A stretch of DNA of 64,000 bases. It comes from a virus. Each line of letters starts with the position of its first letter. Position 1 is the stretch's first letter. Made by a program: the position numbers and the translations under genes. The notes beneath the pieces were generated by a model. The model worked only from the letters and a program-made list of their open reading frames with translations. It was not told the origin of the DNA and made no database searches. Location of the stretch: the IMG/VR virus record IMGVR_UViG_3300037882_001257, positions 62,001 through 126,000 of that record. One strand, 5' to 3'. Of this stretch, positions 31,134 through 38,295 are shown piece after piece.

Positions 31134-31207
31134 TAACAGGTGAGGGAGTCGAACCCACAACCACGACGTTCTAAGCGTCGTTGCACTGCCAATTAGCATA
31201 ACCTGTC
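31134..31207 (-). tRNA. tRNA-Leu (TAG), short variable loop
   Basis: The anticodon loop is CTTAGAA on CGACG/CGTCG. The acceptor is GACAGGT/ACCTGTT. The variable loop is 5 bases. It is a close relative of the flanking Leu tRNAs, indicating tandem duplication. Confidence 0.8.
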
Positions 31208-31218
31208 ATTAATACTAG

Positions 31219-31292
31219 TACCACGTTGGCGATTCGGACGCCAATTCACCATTTTTTGAAAATGGCTGCATTACCAATTAGCATAACGTGGC
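31219..31292 (-). tRNA. tRNA-Leu (CAA), copy 2, short variable loop
   Basis: The anticodon loop is TTCAAAA on CCATT/AATGG and the acceptor is GCCACGT/ACGTGGT. The T stem TGGCG/CGCCA has loop TCCGAAT. It shares the D arm of the TAA and TAG tRNAs. Confidence 0.8.
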
Positions 31293-31307
31293 ATTACTTC
31301 ACTTAAT

Positions 31308-31335
31308 ATTATACCCCGAAACCCGTCAGAGTCAA
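31308..31335 (-). promoter_or_regulatory. Sigma70-like promoter
   Basis: TTGACT, 16 bp, TATAAT with the spacer CTGACGGGTTTCGGGG. It drives the Leu tRNA block and lies inside the end of the 31309 gene. Confidence 0.85.
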
Positions 31336-31560
31336 GTCGATTTCATTAGCCCAGGGAATTAAAAGTGGTTCTTCCCTATGTCCACAAGCTATACACCCTA
31401 CCGAAGCAATTCCAATACACAAACATAGACTATCCGTGTTAATAGCACCACAGTTAAGACATGCGGACGATGTGATGCATCCTCCCCATTCCATTCTACA
31501 CTTAGTATTAGCCAAGTTGTACTCTTGGGGGTTGTCAGTATAGCCAGTTATGGTAATCAA
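31309..31560 (-). CDS. Cys-rich zinc-binding small protein (TTG start)
   Basis: A TTG at 31560 follows GGAGG and overlaps the upstream TGA. The 83 residues include CLNCG, CLCIG and CIACGH, probably a zinc ribbon. A longer GTG start is possible. The last codons overlap the Leu tRNA promoter. Confidence 0.55.
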   Translation of the reverse strand: MITITGYTDNPQEYNLANTKCRMEWGGCITSSACLNCGAINTDSLCLCIGIASVGCIACGHREEPLLIPWANEIDLTLTGFGV

Positions 31561-31772
31561 AAATCCTCCAAATACCACTGTCCTTCGTAGGTCTTTATAT
31601 ATGTCTTAGCACAATAATCACATTTAAATTGTACGTCTGTTTCCCAGTACCACCCATGCCAACAGTGGTGTTCGGGTTCCAGGCAGCGTACAACATGCCA
31701 CTGATGAACATGAAAGCCGCTAGCACTAAGGATAAAGTTCCATATTTCTCTAATCAATGTAGAACGGCCCAC
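31557..31772 (-). CDS. His/Cys-rich small protein
   Basis: The 71 residues have HVHQWHVVRCLEPEHHCWH and CDYC, suggesting a zinc site. It overlaps both neighbours. No family. Confidence 0.6.
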   Translation of the reverse strand: MGRSTLIREIWNFILSASGFHVHQWHVVRCLEPEHHCWHGWYWETDVQFKCDYCAKTYIKTYEGQWYLEDF

Positions 31773-32340
31773 TCAATGTTGCTGTCTTAGCTGCGTCAAG
31801 TATCGTTAGTAAAGTTCCGTCACAAGCGTAAAAACCCTGCTTCGTGTATTTTATAAGCCTACGAAGCGAAGCCTGAACATTGCCTATTTTATGGACTCTT
31901 AATCGTTTACGCCCAAGGTCATACAGTGTCCAAGGACCAACCCATATGTCCTTACCGTCTGTTATGAGTTGACAGTTAGTATAGTCAAAGTCATCAATCA
32001 CCTTTTCAGGTGACTCCCAGACTTTGTGGATTAACTGTACCTTAAGCCCATTAGTAACAAACGTGGTGTTGTGTGGCCTGACATCCCGACTATCGCCATG
32101 TGATTCAATCAGGTTCGCGGCTATATCTAGATAGCCCTGCCCCTTAAAGAATATGTCAAAGTCACTATCTAAAGGTTGACCAAGAACAGTCCTTCGCAAT
32201 GCCCCGCCGCCTAGCCAAGTTCCCTCGTTCAGAAGGACTCGACCGAACAGCTTACCATGCAGTATTTCATACAACGGAGTCTGAATATACGGCTTACCAG
32301 TAGTCTGCCAAACAAAATCTTCAAGGTCATACTTAAACAT
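31750..32340 (-). CDS. Nucleotidyltransferase-fold protein
   Basis: GTWLGGGALRRT followed by LDSDFDIFF is the G-G...D-x-D motif of the pol-beta-type nucleotidyltransferase fold. The remaining sequence (about 120 residues) has a KTGFYACDG end. ATG 32340 overlaps the upstream TAA (TAATG). The substrate is unknown; a tRNA or antibiotic-type substrate is possible. Confidence 0.75.
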   Translation of the reverse strand: MFKYDLEDFVWQTTGKPYIQTPLYEILHGKLFGRVLLNEGTWLGGGALRRTVLGQPLDSDFDIFFKGQGYLDIAANLIESHGDSRDVRPHNTTFVTNGLKVQLIHKVWESPEKVIDDFDYTNCQLITDGKDIWVGPWTLYDLGRKRLRVHKIGNVQASLRRLIKYTKQGFYACDGTLLTILDAAKTATLSGPFYID

Positions 32341-32597
32341 TAGCATTCGTCCTCAGACACCAAGCGAAAATTGTTCGTATGTCTCATTGTTTCAATATGC
32401 TGGTCTTCCATTGACACTAACATACAATGGCCCGCCTGTGGATAGTGTTCGGTAATAAAGGTGAACAGAGTCCACGCTCCACTACCATATCCCAACGACC
32501 CATAAAATTTAAGCTTATGTTGCTCTGGAAGATTTTCCCAAAATTCTTTATTTAGAGTATCAGGGTCAAATACTACAGTATCACCTAGCCTAAACAT
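32340..32597 (-). CDS. Hypothetical small protein
   Basis: The 85-residue protein starts MFRLGDTVVFDPDTL, an SH3-like opening, and has several His and Cys. It overlaps both neighbours. Confidence 0.6.
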   Translation of the reverse strand: MFRLGDTVVFDPDTLNKEFWENLPEQHKLKFYGSLGYGSGAWTLFTFITEHYPQAGHCMLVSMEDQHIETMRHTNNFRLVSEDEC

Positions 32598-32812
32598 CAG
32601 AAATAGTCCTTTTCCGGCTTGATTCCTAGTGCGTCCCGCACCTGTTTCTTGGCGCGAGCCTCCCCTATATGAACCATCATCAACAATTGGTCGATGTGTT
32701 TCTCAGTTGGAGCCTCTCCAAAGAAAATTGGCAACCCATAGCCATTCACCTGAATTGACTTCTCAAACAGGTAGAAAATCAGCCCGTCCTTCTCAATGCG
32801 TTTTGCACTCAT
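32597..32812 (-). CDS. Hypothetical small protein
   Basis: The 71-residue product is basic with a K/R-rich C-terminus. No recognised motif. Confidence 0.55.
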   Translation of the reverse strand: MSAKRIEKDGLIFYLFEKSIQVNGYGLPIFFGEAPTEKHIDQLLMMVHIGEARAKKQVRDALGIKPEKDYF

Positions 32813-32813
32813 T

Positions 32814-33260
32814 TTATCCTACTACGCTAAAGAACCATAACGAGAATTTGTCATCCGATTGAAGCTTTTGAAGCTTTTGAGCTAATTGCTTATGCAAATC
32901 CATTAGAGATTCTATATCAATGGAACCTTCTAATAATGTAACACGACCACCATCCTCTTTGTCAGCTACATTATAGCCCACATAAATAATATCCTCATCG
33001 TAAGAATAGGTTATTTGTAGGTCTGGAAAAGCAGCTTGCAACCCGTCTGATAGTTCATAGAATGATTCTGCTGCTACTCCTAAGACGGAATATTTTTCTT
33101 CTGATTCCTTAACTAGGGTTTTCTCTGTGTGAGAAACCTGTCCAGTCTTAGGGTTATACCTATTCTGTTGCTCATACACAGCAGGGCTTACAACGGCCTC
33201 AACTTCATCCTTGTGGATAGCTAAGCCATAAACACAATGTTGTGTATAGTCAATACCCAT
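32814..33260 (-). CDS. Hypothetical protein
   Basis: The 148-residue protein has a predicted alpha/beta core (YSVLGVAAESFYELSDGLQAAFPDLQITYS) and a C-terminal coiled coil. No family assigned. Confidence 0.6.
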   Translation of the reverse strand: MGIDYTQHCVYGLAIHKDEVEAVVSPAVYEQQNRYNPKTGQVSHTEKTLVKESEEKYSVLGVAAESFYELSDGLQAAFPDLQITYSYDEDIIYVGYNVADKEDGGRVTLLEGSIDIESLMDLHKQLAQKLQKLQSDDKFSLWFFSVVG

Positions 33261-33269
33261 TGGCTTTCC

Positions 33270-33560
33270 TTAAGTCGAAGACTCTCCAAAATCCTTAGCG
33301 GTCCACCCGTTATCAATTTCCCACATTTCAAAGTAATAGGACATTACACACCTGTCTGCATTATCCCACTTTCGATACGACACCATCGGATTCAGACTGC
33401 TTATCTCAGATATATCTAACTCAAATCCAGTCAGGTCGAAGCGGTTTTTAACGTGATTCGTAGCCTTTTTAAGGGTAGAGAAAACCCCGATACTGTCATC
33501 TTGGTCCTCGTGTCTACCAGTACGAGAGACATGCCAAATAAATTTTAAGTTCTTACTCAT
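33270..33560 (-). CDS. Hypothetical small protein
   Basis: ATG 33560 leaves tRNA-Tyr intact. 96 residues, W-rich. It has no known motif. Confidence 0.55.
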   Translation of the reverse strand: MSKNLKFIWHVSRTGRHEDQDDSIGVFSTLKKATNHVKNRFDLTGFELDISEISSLNPMVSYRKWDNADRCVMSYYFEMWEIDNGWTAKDFGESST

Positions 33561-33562
33561 AG

Positions 33563-33633
33563 TGGGAATGGAGAGAGTCGAACTCTCGTGTCTCTGTTTT
33601 ACAGACAGTACCCGCCAACCGTGCGTCACTCCC
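33563..33633 (-). tRNA. tRNA-Tyr (GTA), short variable loop
   Basis: The acceptor is GGGAGTG/CATTCCC, the anticodon loop is CTGTAAA, and the T arm GAGAG-TTCGACT-CTCTC is perfect. Bacterial Tyr tRNAs have a long variable arm; this one has about 5 bases. CT follows the discriminator A. Confidence 0.75.
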
Positions 33634-33650
33634 AAGTGTGGCATTAACCA

Positions 33651-33920
33651 CTAATTTCCATCGTGAGCAATATCAAGTTCAGCTTGAAAAGCTTCTTCTT
33701 TTCTCTCTTGCTCTGCTCTTTGCAAGTAGTTAGTTTCGTCTCTACCACGCGGAGCTATCAGCGCCTCATCAACTTCTGCAATACAGAAATCAATGAACTT
33801 TCTTATCTCTCTTTCGCACTGACCACCAGGAGCATTACCTGCTAGTACATAACACCCATATAAATAAGTGATGTGTTCTTTGAAGAAATCATGCTGATTC
33901 ACAATGTCTTGATATTTCAT
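33651..33920 (-). CDS. Hypothetical helical protein
   Basis: ATG 33920 is just before tRNA-Asp. The 89 residues are charged and helical with one CERE segment. Unknown. Confidence 0.55.
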   Translation of the reverse strand: MKYQDIVNQHDFFKEHITYLYGCYVLAGNAPGGQCEREIRKFIDFCIAEVDEALIAPRGRDETNYLQRAEQERKEEAFQAELDIAHDGN

Positions 33921-33923
33921 AAG

Positions 33924-33991
33924 CCCTCTGTACCGGAGTCGAGCCGGCTCACCGTGGTTGACAGCCACAGGTCTGTACCCACAGACAGAGG
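33924..33991 (-). tRNA. tRNA-Asp (GTC)
   Basis: The acceptor is CCTCTGT/ACAGAGG, the anticodon loop is CTGTCAA on TGTGG/CCACG, and the T loop is CTCGACT. Discriminator G as for Asp. CT follows. Confidence 0.85.
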
Positions 33992-33995
33992 AAAG

Positions 33996-34085
33996 TGTTG
34001 AGTCTCACTACTAGCCGTGTTAAAAGGAGGTCTAAGTGTCCGTCCCGCACACGAGACTAGCGGGGTCTGACCGCCAGAACTCAAC
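33996..34085 (-). other. tRNA-like element with 7-bp acceptor and CT trailer
   Basis: A 7-bp stem (GTTGAGT/ACTCAAC) closes a 90-nt region between tRNA-Asp and tRNA-Glu. The base after it is followed by CT like the real tRNAs. Internal stems GCGG/CCGC and GTCTC/GGGAC fit D and anticodon arms, but no canonical T arm is visible. It may be a divergent tRNA with a long variable arm. Confidence 0.4.
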
Positions 34086-34100
34086 TAACCTGGGAATGGC

Positions 34101-34122
34101 TATCACCATTCCCTTTATAGGC
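34101..34122. repeat. Perfect 8-bp inverted repeat
   Basis: GGGAATGG and CCATTCCC flank a 6-base loop between two tRNA genes. It has no U-run on the minus strand. It may be an RNA-processing hairpin. Confidence 0.5.
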
Positions 34123-34139
34123 TCCGATAGCAGCCTTAG

Positions 34140-34212
34140 CATCGCGGCGGGGAATCGAACCCCGATAAGCTAGTTTGAAGGACTAGCTGCCAGACCAATA
34201 TAGCACCGCGAC
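34140..34212 (-). tRNA. tRNA-Glu (TTC), C33
   Basis: The anticodon stem CTAGT/ACTAG holds CCTTCAA, so 33 is C. The acceptor is GTCGCGG/CCGCGAT and the T arm CGGGG-TTCGATT-CCCCG is perfect. Discriminator G. CT follows. Confidence 0.8.
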
Positions 34213-34214
34213 AT

Positions 34215-34466
34215 TTATTTCTTCTTATACACTTCAACATGAGACCATTTCTCAACATGTTGTAACAACTTCATCGCCGCTCTTAATGAATCTGCAAACT
34301 CGTTAGCCTCTTTTTCACTAGGAAAAGCCTCCCAGCGCGGTTCTTCATTCATTGTGTAGTAACCAGTTACATGTTTCCACTTGACATAAGTTAATTCAAC
34401 TGCTTCTATTTGCTTAGTTTCATCTGAAACCGGCACCTCAACTGTTTTCTTCGTCCAGAATGCCAT
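34215..34466 (-). CDS. Hypothetical small protein
   Basis: The 83-residue protein is K/E-rich with a conserved-looking WEAFPSEKEANEFADSL helix. It overlaps the paralogue gene by one base. Confidence 0.55.
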   Translation of the reverse strand: MAFWTKKTVEVPVSDETKQIEAVELTYVKWKHVTGYYTMNEEPRWEAFPSEKEANEFADSLRAAMKLLQHVEKWSHVEVYKKK

Positions 34467-34732
34467 TAGGCTACGCCCTCCACAGCTTCAAACAAAACAG
34501 TATTCCACCGACCAGTTTCCTCAAATCCCGCCAAAGTCACATCAGAGGTTGAATCATAAGTCCGACTAGCAACCACCGTATAGAGTTCGCCTAGTGTAAA
34601 AGTCAACAGGGCTTGTTCTCGCTCGTGTCGATGCCCACCTTTTCCAGTAAACTCTACCCTGGAACCAATCGGAAACCAAGGTCCATAGTTCCCATCAACC
34701 TCGCGTACATTAGGGTCAAAACCGTGAAACAT
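34466..34732 (-). CDS. Paralogous WFPxGS-family small protein (copy 2)
   Basis: It shares the WFPIGSRVEFTGKGG, YTVVASRT and WNTVLFEAVEG blocks with the 28509 gene. 88 residues. The mRNA leader of about 40 bases carries a GAGCC/GGCTC hairpin and an AAAGGA site. Confidence 0.65.
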   Translation of the reverse strand: MFHGFDPNVREVDGNYGPWFPIGSRVEFTGKGGHRHEREQALLTFTLGELYTVVASRTYDSTSDVTLAGFEETGRWNTVLFEAVEGVA

Positions 34733-34781
34733 CGTTTAGTCCTTTCTATTTCCTTAGAGCCAGCGGCTCACAACTTTCCCA

Positions 34782-34809
34782 AGTATAGCCTCGATTTTTC
34801 CAGTGTCAA
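34782..34809 (-). promoter_or_regulatory. Sigma70-like promoter
   Basis: TTGACA, 16 bp, TATACT with CTGGAAAAATCGAGGC spacer. It starts the 34732 operon. Confidence 0.75.
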
Positions 34810-34851
34810 GCCTGCGGCGCTAAGAAATTTTCCTCGTTCGTGTGCTTCGCC

Positions 34852-35085
34852 TTATTGACGCTCCCGGCCCCATTTCACTTCTGCGTCAGTAGCATATCTT
34901 TGAAATTGATAGCGACCCTTACACCTTAAATTCTGATTTGTACACGGCGAATTCTCCCATTGTCCAGGTATTCCCGTAGGCGCAAGAATTCTATGTCTGC
35001 AAGTGTCACAATCCATTACGCGATATTGACAACCACTTAGTGCTAGTAATACTAGCAGCACAATCGGTATTCTACTCCAAGTCAA
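34852..35085 (-). CDS. Lipoprotein (TTG start)
   Basis: A TTG at 35085 has a GAGGA site at the right distance and overlaps the end of the glycosyltransferase gene. The signal peptide ends in LALSGC (lipobox). The mature part has six more cysteines, e.g. CDTC. 77 residues. Confidence 0.7.
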   Translation of the reverse strand: MTWSRIPIVLLVLLALSGCQYRVMDCDTCRHRILAPTGIPGQWENSPCTNQNLRCKGRYQFQRYATDAEVKWGRERQ

Positions 35086-36010
35086 TCGAATCCTCGTTTC
35101 TGGCTTTAAAGTATTGAAGTATCTCCAATTCCATAAGGGGTTTATTGCCTTCAAACTGCAACATTCCATTGGAATCATTCTTCAAATCAAACTCAGGGTC
35201 AAAGTGGTGTCTAGTAAGAATCTGCCATCTGTCAGCGTATTTCCTATCAACCTTCTTACCGTGCCAGTAATGGATAATCGTGCCATTCAAATAGCCGGTT
35301 CTTCCTAGTAGATACTTGTAAGCTCTATCTTGCCACTGTATAACCTGCTCTTTATATCCAGGTGAGATATTCCCAGGTAGGCTTTCATGCACGCGATTAA
35401 AGCAAGCTAGAGCCATCTGTCTATCGGCAGCACCTAGGATACTAATATCCAGTAGTCTACCTATCTCATTAATCCCCTGTCGTGTCGCAGCCCAACAGAA
35501 GCCAGGGTGGAAAGTGTCGTACTTTTTGCTGTCTCCGTTAAGACCATTCAAAAATGCGTATACGGTCCCGGTGTGTTTCTTAAGCAACTCTTCATTTGGG
35601 CCAAGGTCCGCACAATGAGTGAACATCTGCAAGAACTTGAAGTATTGTAGGTTGTGTATTGTCTCTTGTGCCCAGTTCTTGTTGATGAACTCTATATCAC
35701 CATCAATCCAGGCTACATATTTCCAATCACTTGGTAATTGAGCCATTGCCAAGTTAATCATGCGCTCTTTATGCCAGAGCATTGCGTCCGTTCGGACTTG
35801 AAGGTGAAACGGGTTAGTGGGGTCAGTTACCTCAAATTCATGGTCACGAAAGGCACACTCTACAGTGAACAGCTTCACATTTGGAAACTGTGCCATGTAG
35901 TCTCTAAACCGCTTGTATAAGCGATAGCGAGATTTGAATTTACAGGGGTTAAAGTAAGGTGTAATTACGTACAGGGTTGGATTATCCCTGAAAAAATTCT
36001 GATGCATCAT
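35072..36010 (-). CDS. Glycosyltransferase-like protein (GT-A type)
   Basis: The 312-residue protein begins with LYVITPYFNP (nucleotide-sugar fold start) and has VAWIDGDIEF, the DxD-type metal site. It continues with CWAATRQGINE and NGTIIHYWHG. This fits GT-A (GT2-like) transferases. It lies away from the main glycan island. Confidence 0.8.
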   Translation of the reverse strand: MMHQNFFRDNPTLYVITPYFNPCKFKSRYRLYKRFRDYMAQFPNVKLFTVECAFRDHEFEVTDPTNPFHLQVRTDAMLWHKERMINLAMAQLPSDWKYVAWIDGDIEFINKNWAQETIHNLQYFKFLQMFTHCADLGPNEELLKKHTGTVYAFLNGLNGDSKKYDTFHPGFCWAATRQGINEIGRLLDISILGAADRQMALACFNRVHESLPGNISPGYKEQVIQWQDRAYKYLLGRTGYLNGTIIHYWHGKKVDRKYADRWQILTRHHFDPEFDLKNDSNGMLQFEGNKPLMELEILQYFKARNEDSIDLE

Positions 36011-36043
36011 AAGAAGGATTTACTCTTTGTAAGTGTGGTTGTG

Positions 36044-36253
36044 TTATGTCCTTCCATATAATGCTCCTACGCCTGGGTCACTGTCTCTGTTAGGGTTTAC
36101 CATTACGACGGGTTTTGGCGGGTTGCACACTTCTGAACAAAAGTGTAAGGTCTTTCGGTCACTCCATCCATAAGACCAGCCTTCTGGCATTTGGAGTTGT
36201 TTACTCTCGCATTGCTTTCCGCATTTATCACAATAGTAAATGAATAGTATCAT
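36044..36253 (-). CDS. Zinc-ribbon small protein
   Basis: ATG 36253 ends 3 bases before tRNA-Asn. The 69 residues have CDKCGKQC and CSEVC, a likely zinc ribbon. Confidence 0.6.
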   Translation of the reverse strand: MILFIYYCDKCGKQCESKQLQMPEGWSYGWSDRKTLHFCSEVCNPPKPVVMVNPNRDSDPGVGALYGRT

Positions 36254-36255
36254 AG

Positions 36256-36328
36256 AGGGCTGCGTGGGAATCGAACCCCACCACCTAGACATTAACAGTG
36301 TCGTGCTTCACCAGACAGCTACCAGCCC
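36256..36328 (-). tRNA. tRNA-Asn (GTT), copy 1
   Basis: The anticodon loop is CTGTTAA. The acceptor is GGGCTGG/GCAGCCC with a G-G at the last pair. The T stem reads best with an 8-base loop. Discriminator U is unusual for Asn. CT follows. Confidence 0.7.
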
Positions 36329-36333
36329 ATGAG

Positions 36334-36404
36334 TGCGTCTATGGGTACTCGAAACCCAACCGAGAACTTGGCAAGTTCCCATGCAACCCTAACACCTTAG
36401 ACGC
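36334..36404 (-). tRNA. tRNA-Gly (GCC)
   Basis: The acceptor GCGTCTA/TAGACGC is perfect, the anticodon loop is TTGCCAA, and the T arm is TGGGT-TTCGAGT-ACCCA. CT follows the discriminator A. Confidence 0.85.
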
Positions 36405-36405
36405 T

Positions 36406-36481
36406 TGGTGGATGGTGGGGGAGTTGAACACCCCTTTTCTGCCGGTTCATTGGCAGCGTTCTAGCGTTAAACTAACCAACC
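36406..36481 (-). tRNA. tRNA with 8-base anticodon loop and encoded CCA
   Basis: The acceptor is GGTTGGT/ACCATCC with the T loop TTCAACT. The anticodon stem CTGCC/GGCAG encloses AATGAACC, one base longer than normal; GAA (Phe) is the most likely triplet. It is the only tRNA here with CCA encoded after the discriminator. Confidence 0.6.
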
Positions 36482-36483
36482 AG

Positions 36484-36578
36484 TCTACGTGACAAGAATC
36501 GAACTTGCGACCCATGCTCTCTTTGCACAGGCTCCTGCTTCCAAGGCAGGTGGATTACCAGACTATCCCAACACGTAG
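36484..36578 (-). tRNA. tRNA-Pro (TGG) with long variable arm
   Basis: The acceptor CTACGTG/CACGTAG has C1-G72 and A73 as in Pro. The anticodon loop is CTTGGAA on CCTGC/GCAGG. The variable region is about 25 bases with a 7-bp stem, unlike any usual Pro tRNA. CT follows. Confidence 0.75.
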
Positions 36579-36603
36579 AAAATAAAGATGCGTTAGCATC
36601 CAG

Positions 36604-36675
36604 AGGCTCTTTTGGAACTCGAATCCAAACTACTTCTTTACGAGAGAAGTGTGCTACCAATAACACTTAAAAGCC
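36604..36675 (-). tRNA. tRNA-Thr (CGT)
   Basis: The anticodon loop is CTCGTAA on CTTCT/AGAAG and the T arm is TTGGA-TTCGAGT-TCCAA. The acceptor is GGCTTTT/AAGAGCC. Its 5' end overlaps the 36667 gene by 9 bases. CT follows. Confidence 0.8.
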
Positions 36676-36891
36676 GTTACATACATCTTCAACAAAAATA
36701 TCTATGAGAAGCTGTTTCAGTGCTTCTACTTTTTCTTTTGACACACCTACAGGCCGCTCGCATCCACTGGGCAATGTGACATATAATGTACGCAAGTTAT
36801 AAGGGCGACCCCTTAATATGTCCCAAACCTTATCATTAGCTTCTAAGGCTTGCGTTTCAGCCCAATTACAATCTGGTCCCATACACGGCAT
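36667..36891 (-). CDS. Hypothetical small protein
   Basis: The 74-residue protein starts MPCMGPDCNWAETQ, a possible zinc pair. Its stop lies inside the tRNA-Thr gene. No family. Confidence 0.55.
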   Translation of the reverse strand: MPCMGPDCNWAETQALEANDKVWDILRGRPYNLRTLYVTLPSGCERPVGVSKEKVEALKQLLIDIFVEDVCNGF

Positions 36892-36898
36892 ATAGTCC

Positions 36899-37129
36899 TC
36901 AGCAAGAACAGTAGTTTCTACCTATATCATTCCACGATGAAGGGCTACCAGTCTTATTAACTTCTGCCTTCATCCAAACCTCGTTCTTAATGACTGTCGT
37001 AACGTGCCCACACCCAGGACATTGCCACGTATGAACCCCAGGTCTTAATACTATCATATTAGGCGGTTCATGCGACGGATGACGACAGCGTTGCACTTGT
37101 GGTAGCGGTTCGTAGTTAATAAAGCCCAT
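36899..37129 (-). CDS. Zinc-ribbon small protein
   Basis: The 76-residue product has CRHPSHE and WQCPGCGHVTT, a zinc ribbon. ATG 37129 follows AAAGGA. The frame stays open further upstream in another frame of the previous gene, separated by a run of seven A. Confidence 0.6.
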   Translation of the reverse strand: MGFINYEPLPQVQRCRHPSHEPPNMIVLRPGVHTWQCPGCGHVTTVIKNEVWMKAEVNKTGSPSSWNDIGRNYCSC

Positions 37130-37130
37130 T

Positions 37131-37307
37131 TTATTCCTTTTTTTCCAGCCCCATATTTGACTCATTCCAGATAAACAAAACGCCCCTATCGTCCTCAACT
37201 ACATAGCGGACTTCGCCGCTCAGCTTGTTGAACTTGGCAACTATTGTTCCTACGAACGTGTAGTCACTATTAACTCGCTTTACTTTGTCATCTACGTTGA
37301 AGCTCAT
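37131..37307 (-). CDS. SH3/KOW-like small protein
   Basis: ATG 37307 gives 58 residues with DKVKRVNSDYTFVGTIVAKF and RYVVEDDRGVLFIWN, a common small beta protein of phages. Its 3' end has an A7 tract; a slip there would fuse it to the next gene. No signal for required slippage is seen. Confidence 0.55.
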   Translation of the reverse strand: MSFNVDDKVKRVNSDYTFVGTIVAKFNKLSGEVRYVVEDDRGVLFIWNESNMGLEKKE

Positions 37308-37336
37308 AAAATTTCCTTAAGTTACGAAGTAACCAG

Positions 37337-37411
37337 TGGGAGCAACAGGAATCGAACCTGCACTACGCTGCTTCTCGAACAGCGGCCTCTACCTAGTTGG
37401 GCTATACTCCC
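37337..37411 (-). tRNA. tRNA-Leu (GAG), C33, short variable loop
   Basis: The acceptor GGGAGTA/TGCTCCC and T arm GCAGG-TTCGATT-CCTGT are clean. The anticodon stem GCTGT/GCAGC holds TCGAGAA, so 33 is C. The variable loop is 5 bases. CT follows. Confidence 0.7.
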
Positions 37412-37413
37412 GG

Positions 37414-37484
37414 TTTGCTATACAGGGCTTGCACCTGTTCCTATCTGCTACACGCAGATTATGCTACTATTACACCAATAGCTC
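37414..37484 (-). pseudogene. Decayed tRNA gene
   Basis: A T arm ACAGG/CCTGT with loop TGCAAGC and an anticodon-like hairpin ATCTG/CAGAT survive. The acceptor has mismatches at positions 1 and 2 and there is no CT trailer. It is probably non-functional. Confidence 0.5.
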
Positions 37485-37685
37485 CGTTGTCCGACGTTTA
37501 TCGTAGTCGGACTGACCACGGCAACCGCTGCTCTTTATTTTTACATCAGGTGCTAGGTTGGCTAAGGGCCGAACTGATGAGTGTTCCACACCCTCATGGG
37601 TCGTCTACACCAAACCGTATAGCTCAATCACTCAAAATGGCAGAACCATTTCATTTCTATTGATAGTTTGTATCCCGTATAATAC
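37485..37685. other. Non-coding stretch with hairpins and tRNA traces
   Basis: I see no gene. A 7-bp hairpin (GTCCGAC/GTCGGAC) lies near 37490-37515, and a weak cloverleaf with anticodon-like loop TGTGGAA occurs near 37570-37630. It looks like remains of tRNA genes. Confidence 0.4.
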
Positions 37686-38030
37686 TTACACAGTAATCAC
37701 AACATCTTGAGTTTTCGTTACTGTCGTAGGTCTCTTAATCTCTCTTGACCAATAGTTCACGCCCCATACTCCATTGCTACGAGGATGGATGCTGCAATCT
37801 GCACCAAAATGAGCATCCTTATCAGTCACTACCATATAATGTACGTCTCTAGCGGTGACATAGATGCGAATATCTTCAAAAGTTTCTTCGCTCTTTATAC
37901 CGGCCCGCCCATAAACGTAAGTGATTTTATCACCCCTTTTGATAGTTCCATCCACAAAGTCGCTCAGGTGGAGCTGCTTTCTATAATTAACGGGGACCGC
38001 CTTACAACCCTCAACGTCCTGACGAAACAT
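37686..38030 (-). CDS. Hypothetical beta-rich protein
   Basis: The 114 residues form many short strands (ITYVYGRAG, IRIYVTARDVHYMVV) typical of a small beta domain. No family. Confidence 0.6.
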   Translation of the reverse strand: MFRQDVEGCKAVPVNYRKQLHLSDFVDGTIKRGDKITYVYGRAGIKSEETFEDIRIYVTARDVHYMVVTDKDAHFGADCSIHPRSNGVWGVNYWSREIKRPTTVTKTQDVVITV

Positions 38031-38056
38031 ATAAATTCCTTATGTTAGCATTCTAG

Positions 38057-38126
38057 GATTCACTAGAGGACTCGAACCTCCGCTTTCGGCGTTCTGGCCG
38101 ACGTTCTACCTTTAAACTAAGCAAAC
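38057..38126 (-). tRNA. tRNA of uncertain identity (abnormal anticodon loop)
   Basis: The acceptor is GTTTGCT/AGTGAAT and the T arm GGAGG-TTCGAGT-CCTCT is clean. The anticodon stem TCGGC/GCCGA leaves a 6-base loop CAGAAC (8 if the inner pair opens), with GAA in the middle. Its D arm resembles that of the 36406 tRNA. CT follows. Confidence 0.5.
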
Positions 38127-38197
38127 TCCGATGGTTATTGAATGATGCATCATCCAACACGCACCTTTCGACTGCGTGACTAGTATAAGCAGTCTAG

Positions 38198-38271
38198 CTC
38201 CAAAGGCACGAATCGAACGTGCGGCCAAATAGTTAACAGCTATTCGATGCCACCAACGGCAACCCCTTGGA
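38198..38271 (-). tRNA. tRNA-Asn (GTT), copy 2
   Basis: The acceptor TCCAAGG/CTTTGGA and discriminator G match bacterial Asn. The anticodon loop is CTGTTAA on AATAG/CTATT. The T arm GCACG-TTCGATT-CGTGC is perfect. CT follows. Confidence 0.85.
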
Positions 38272-38295
38272 ATAATTCTGTTTGCTTTCGCCGGT

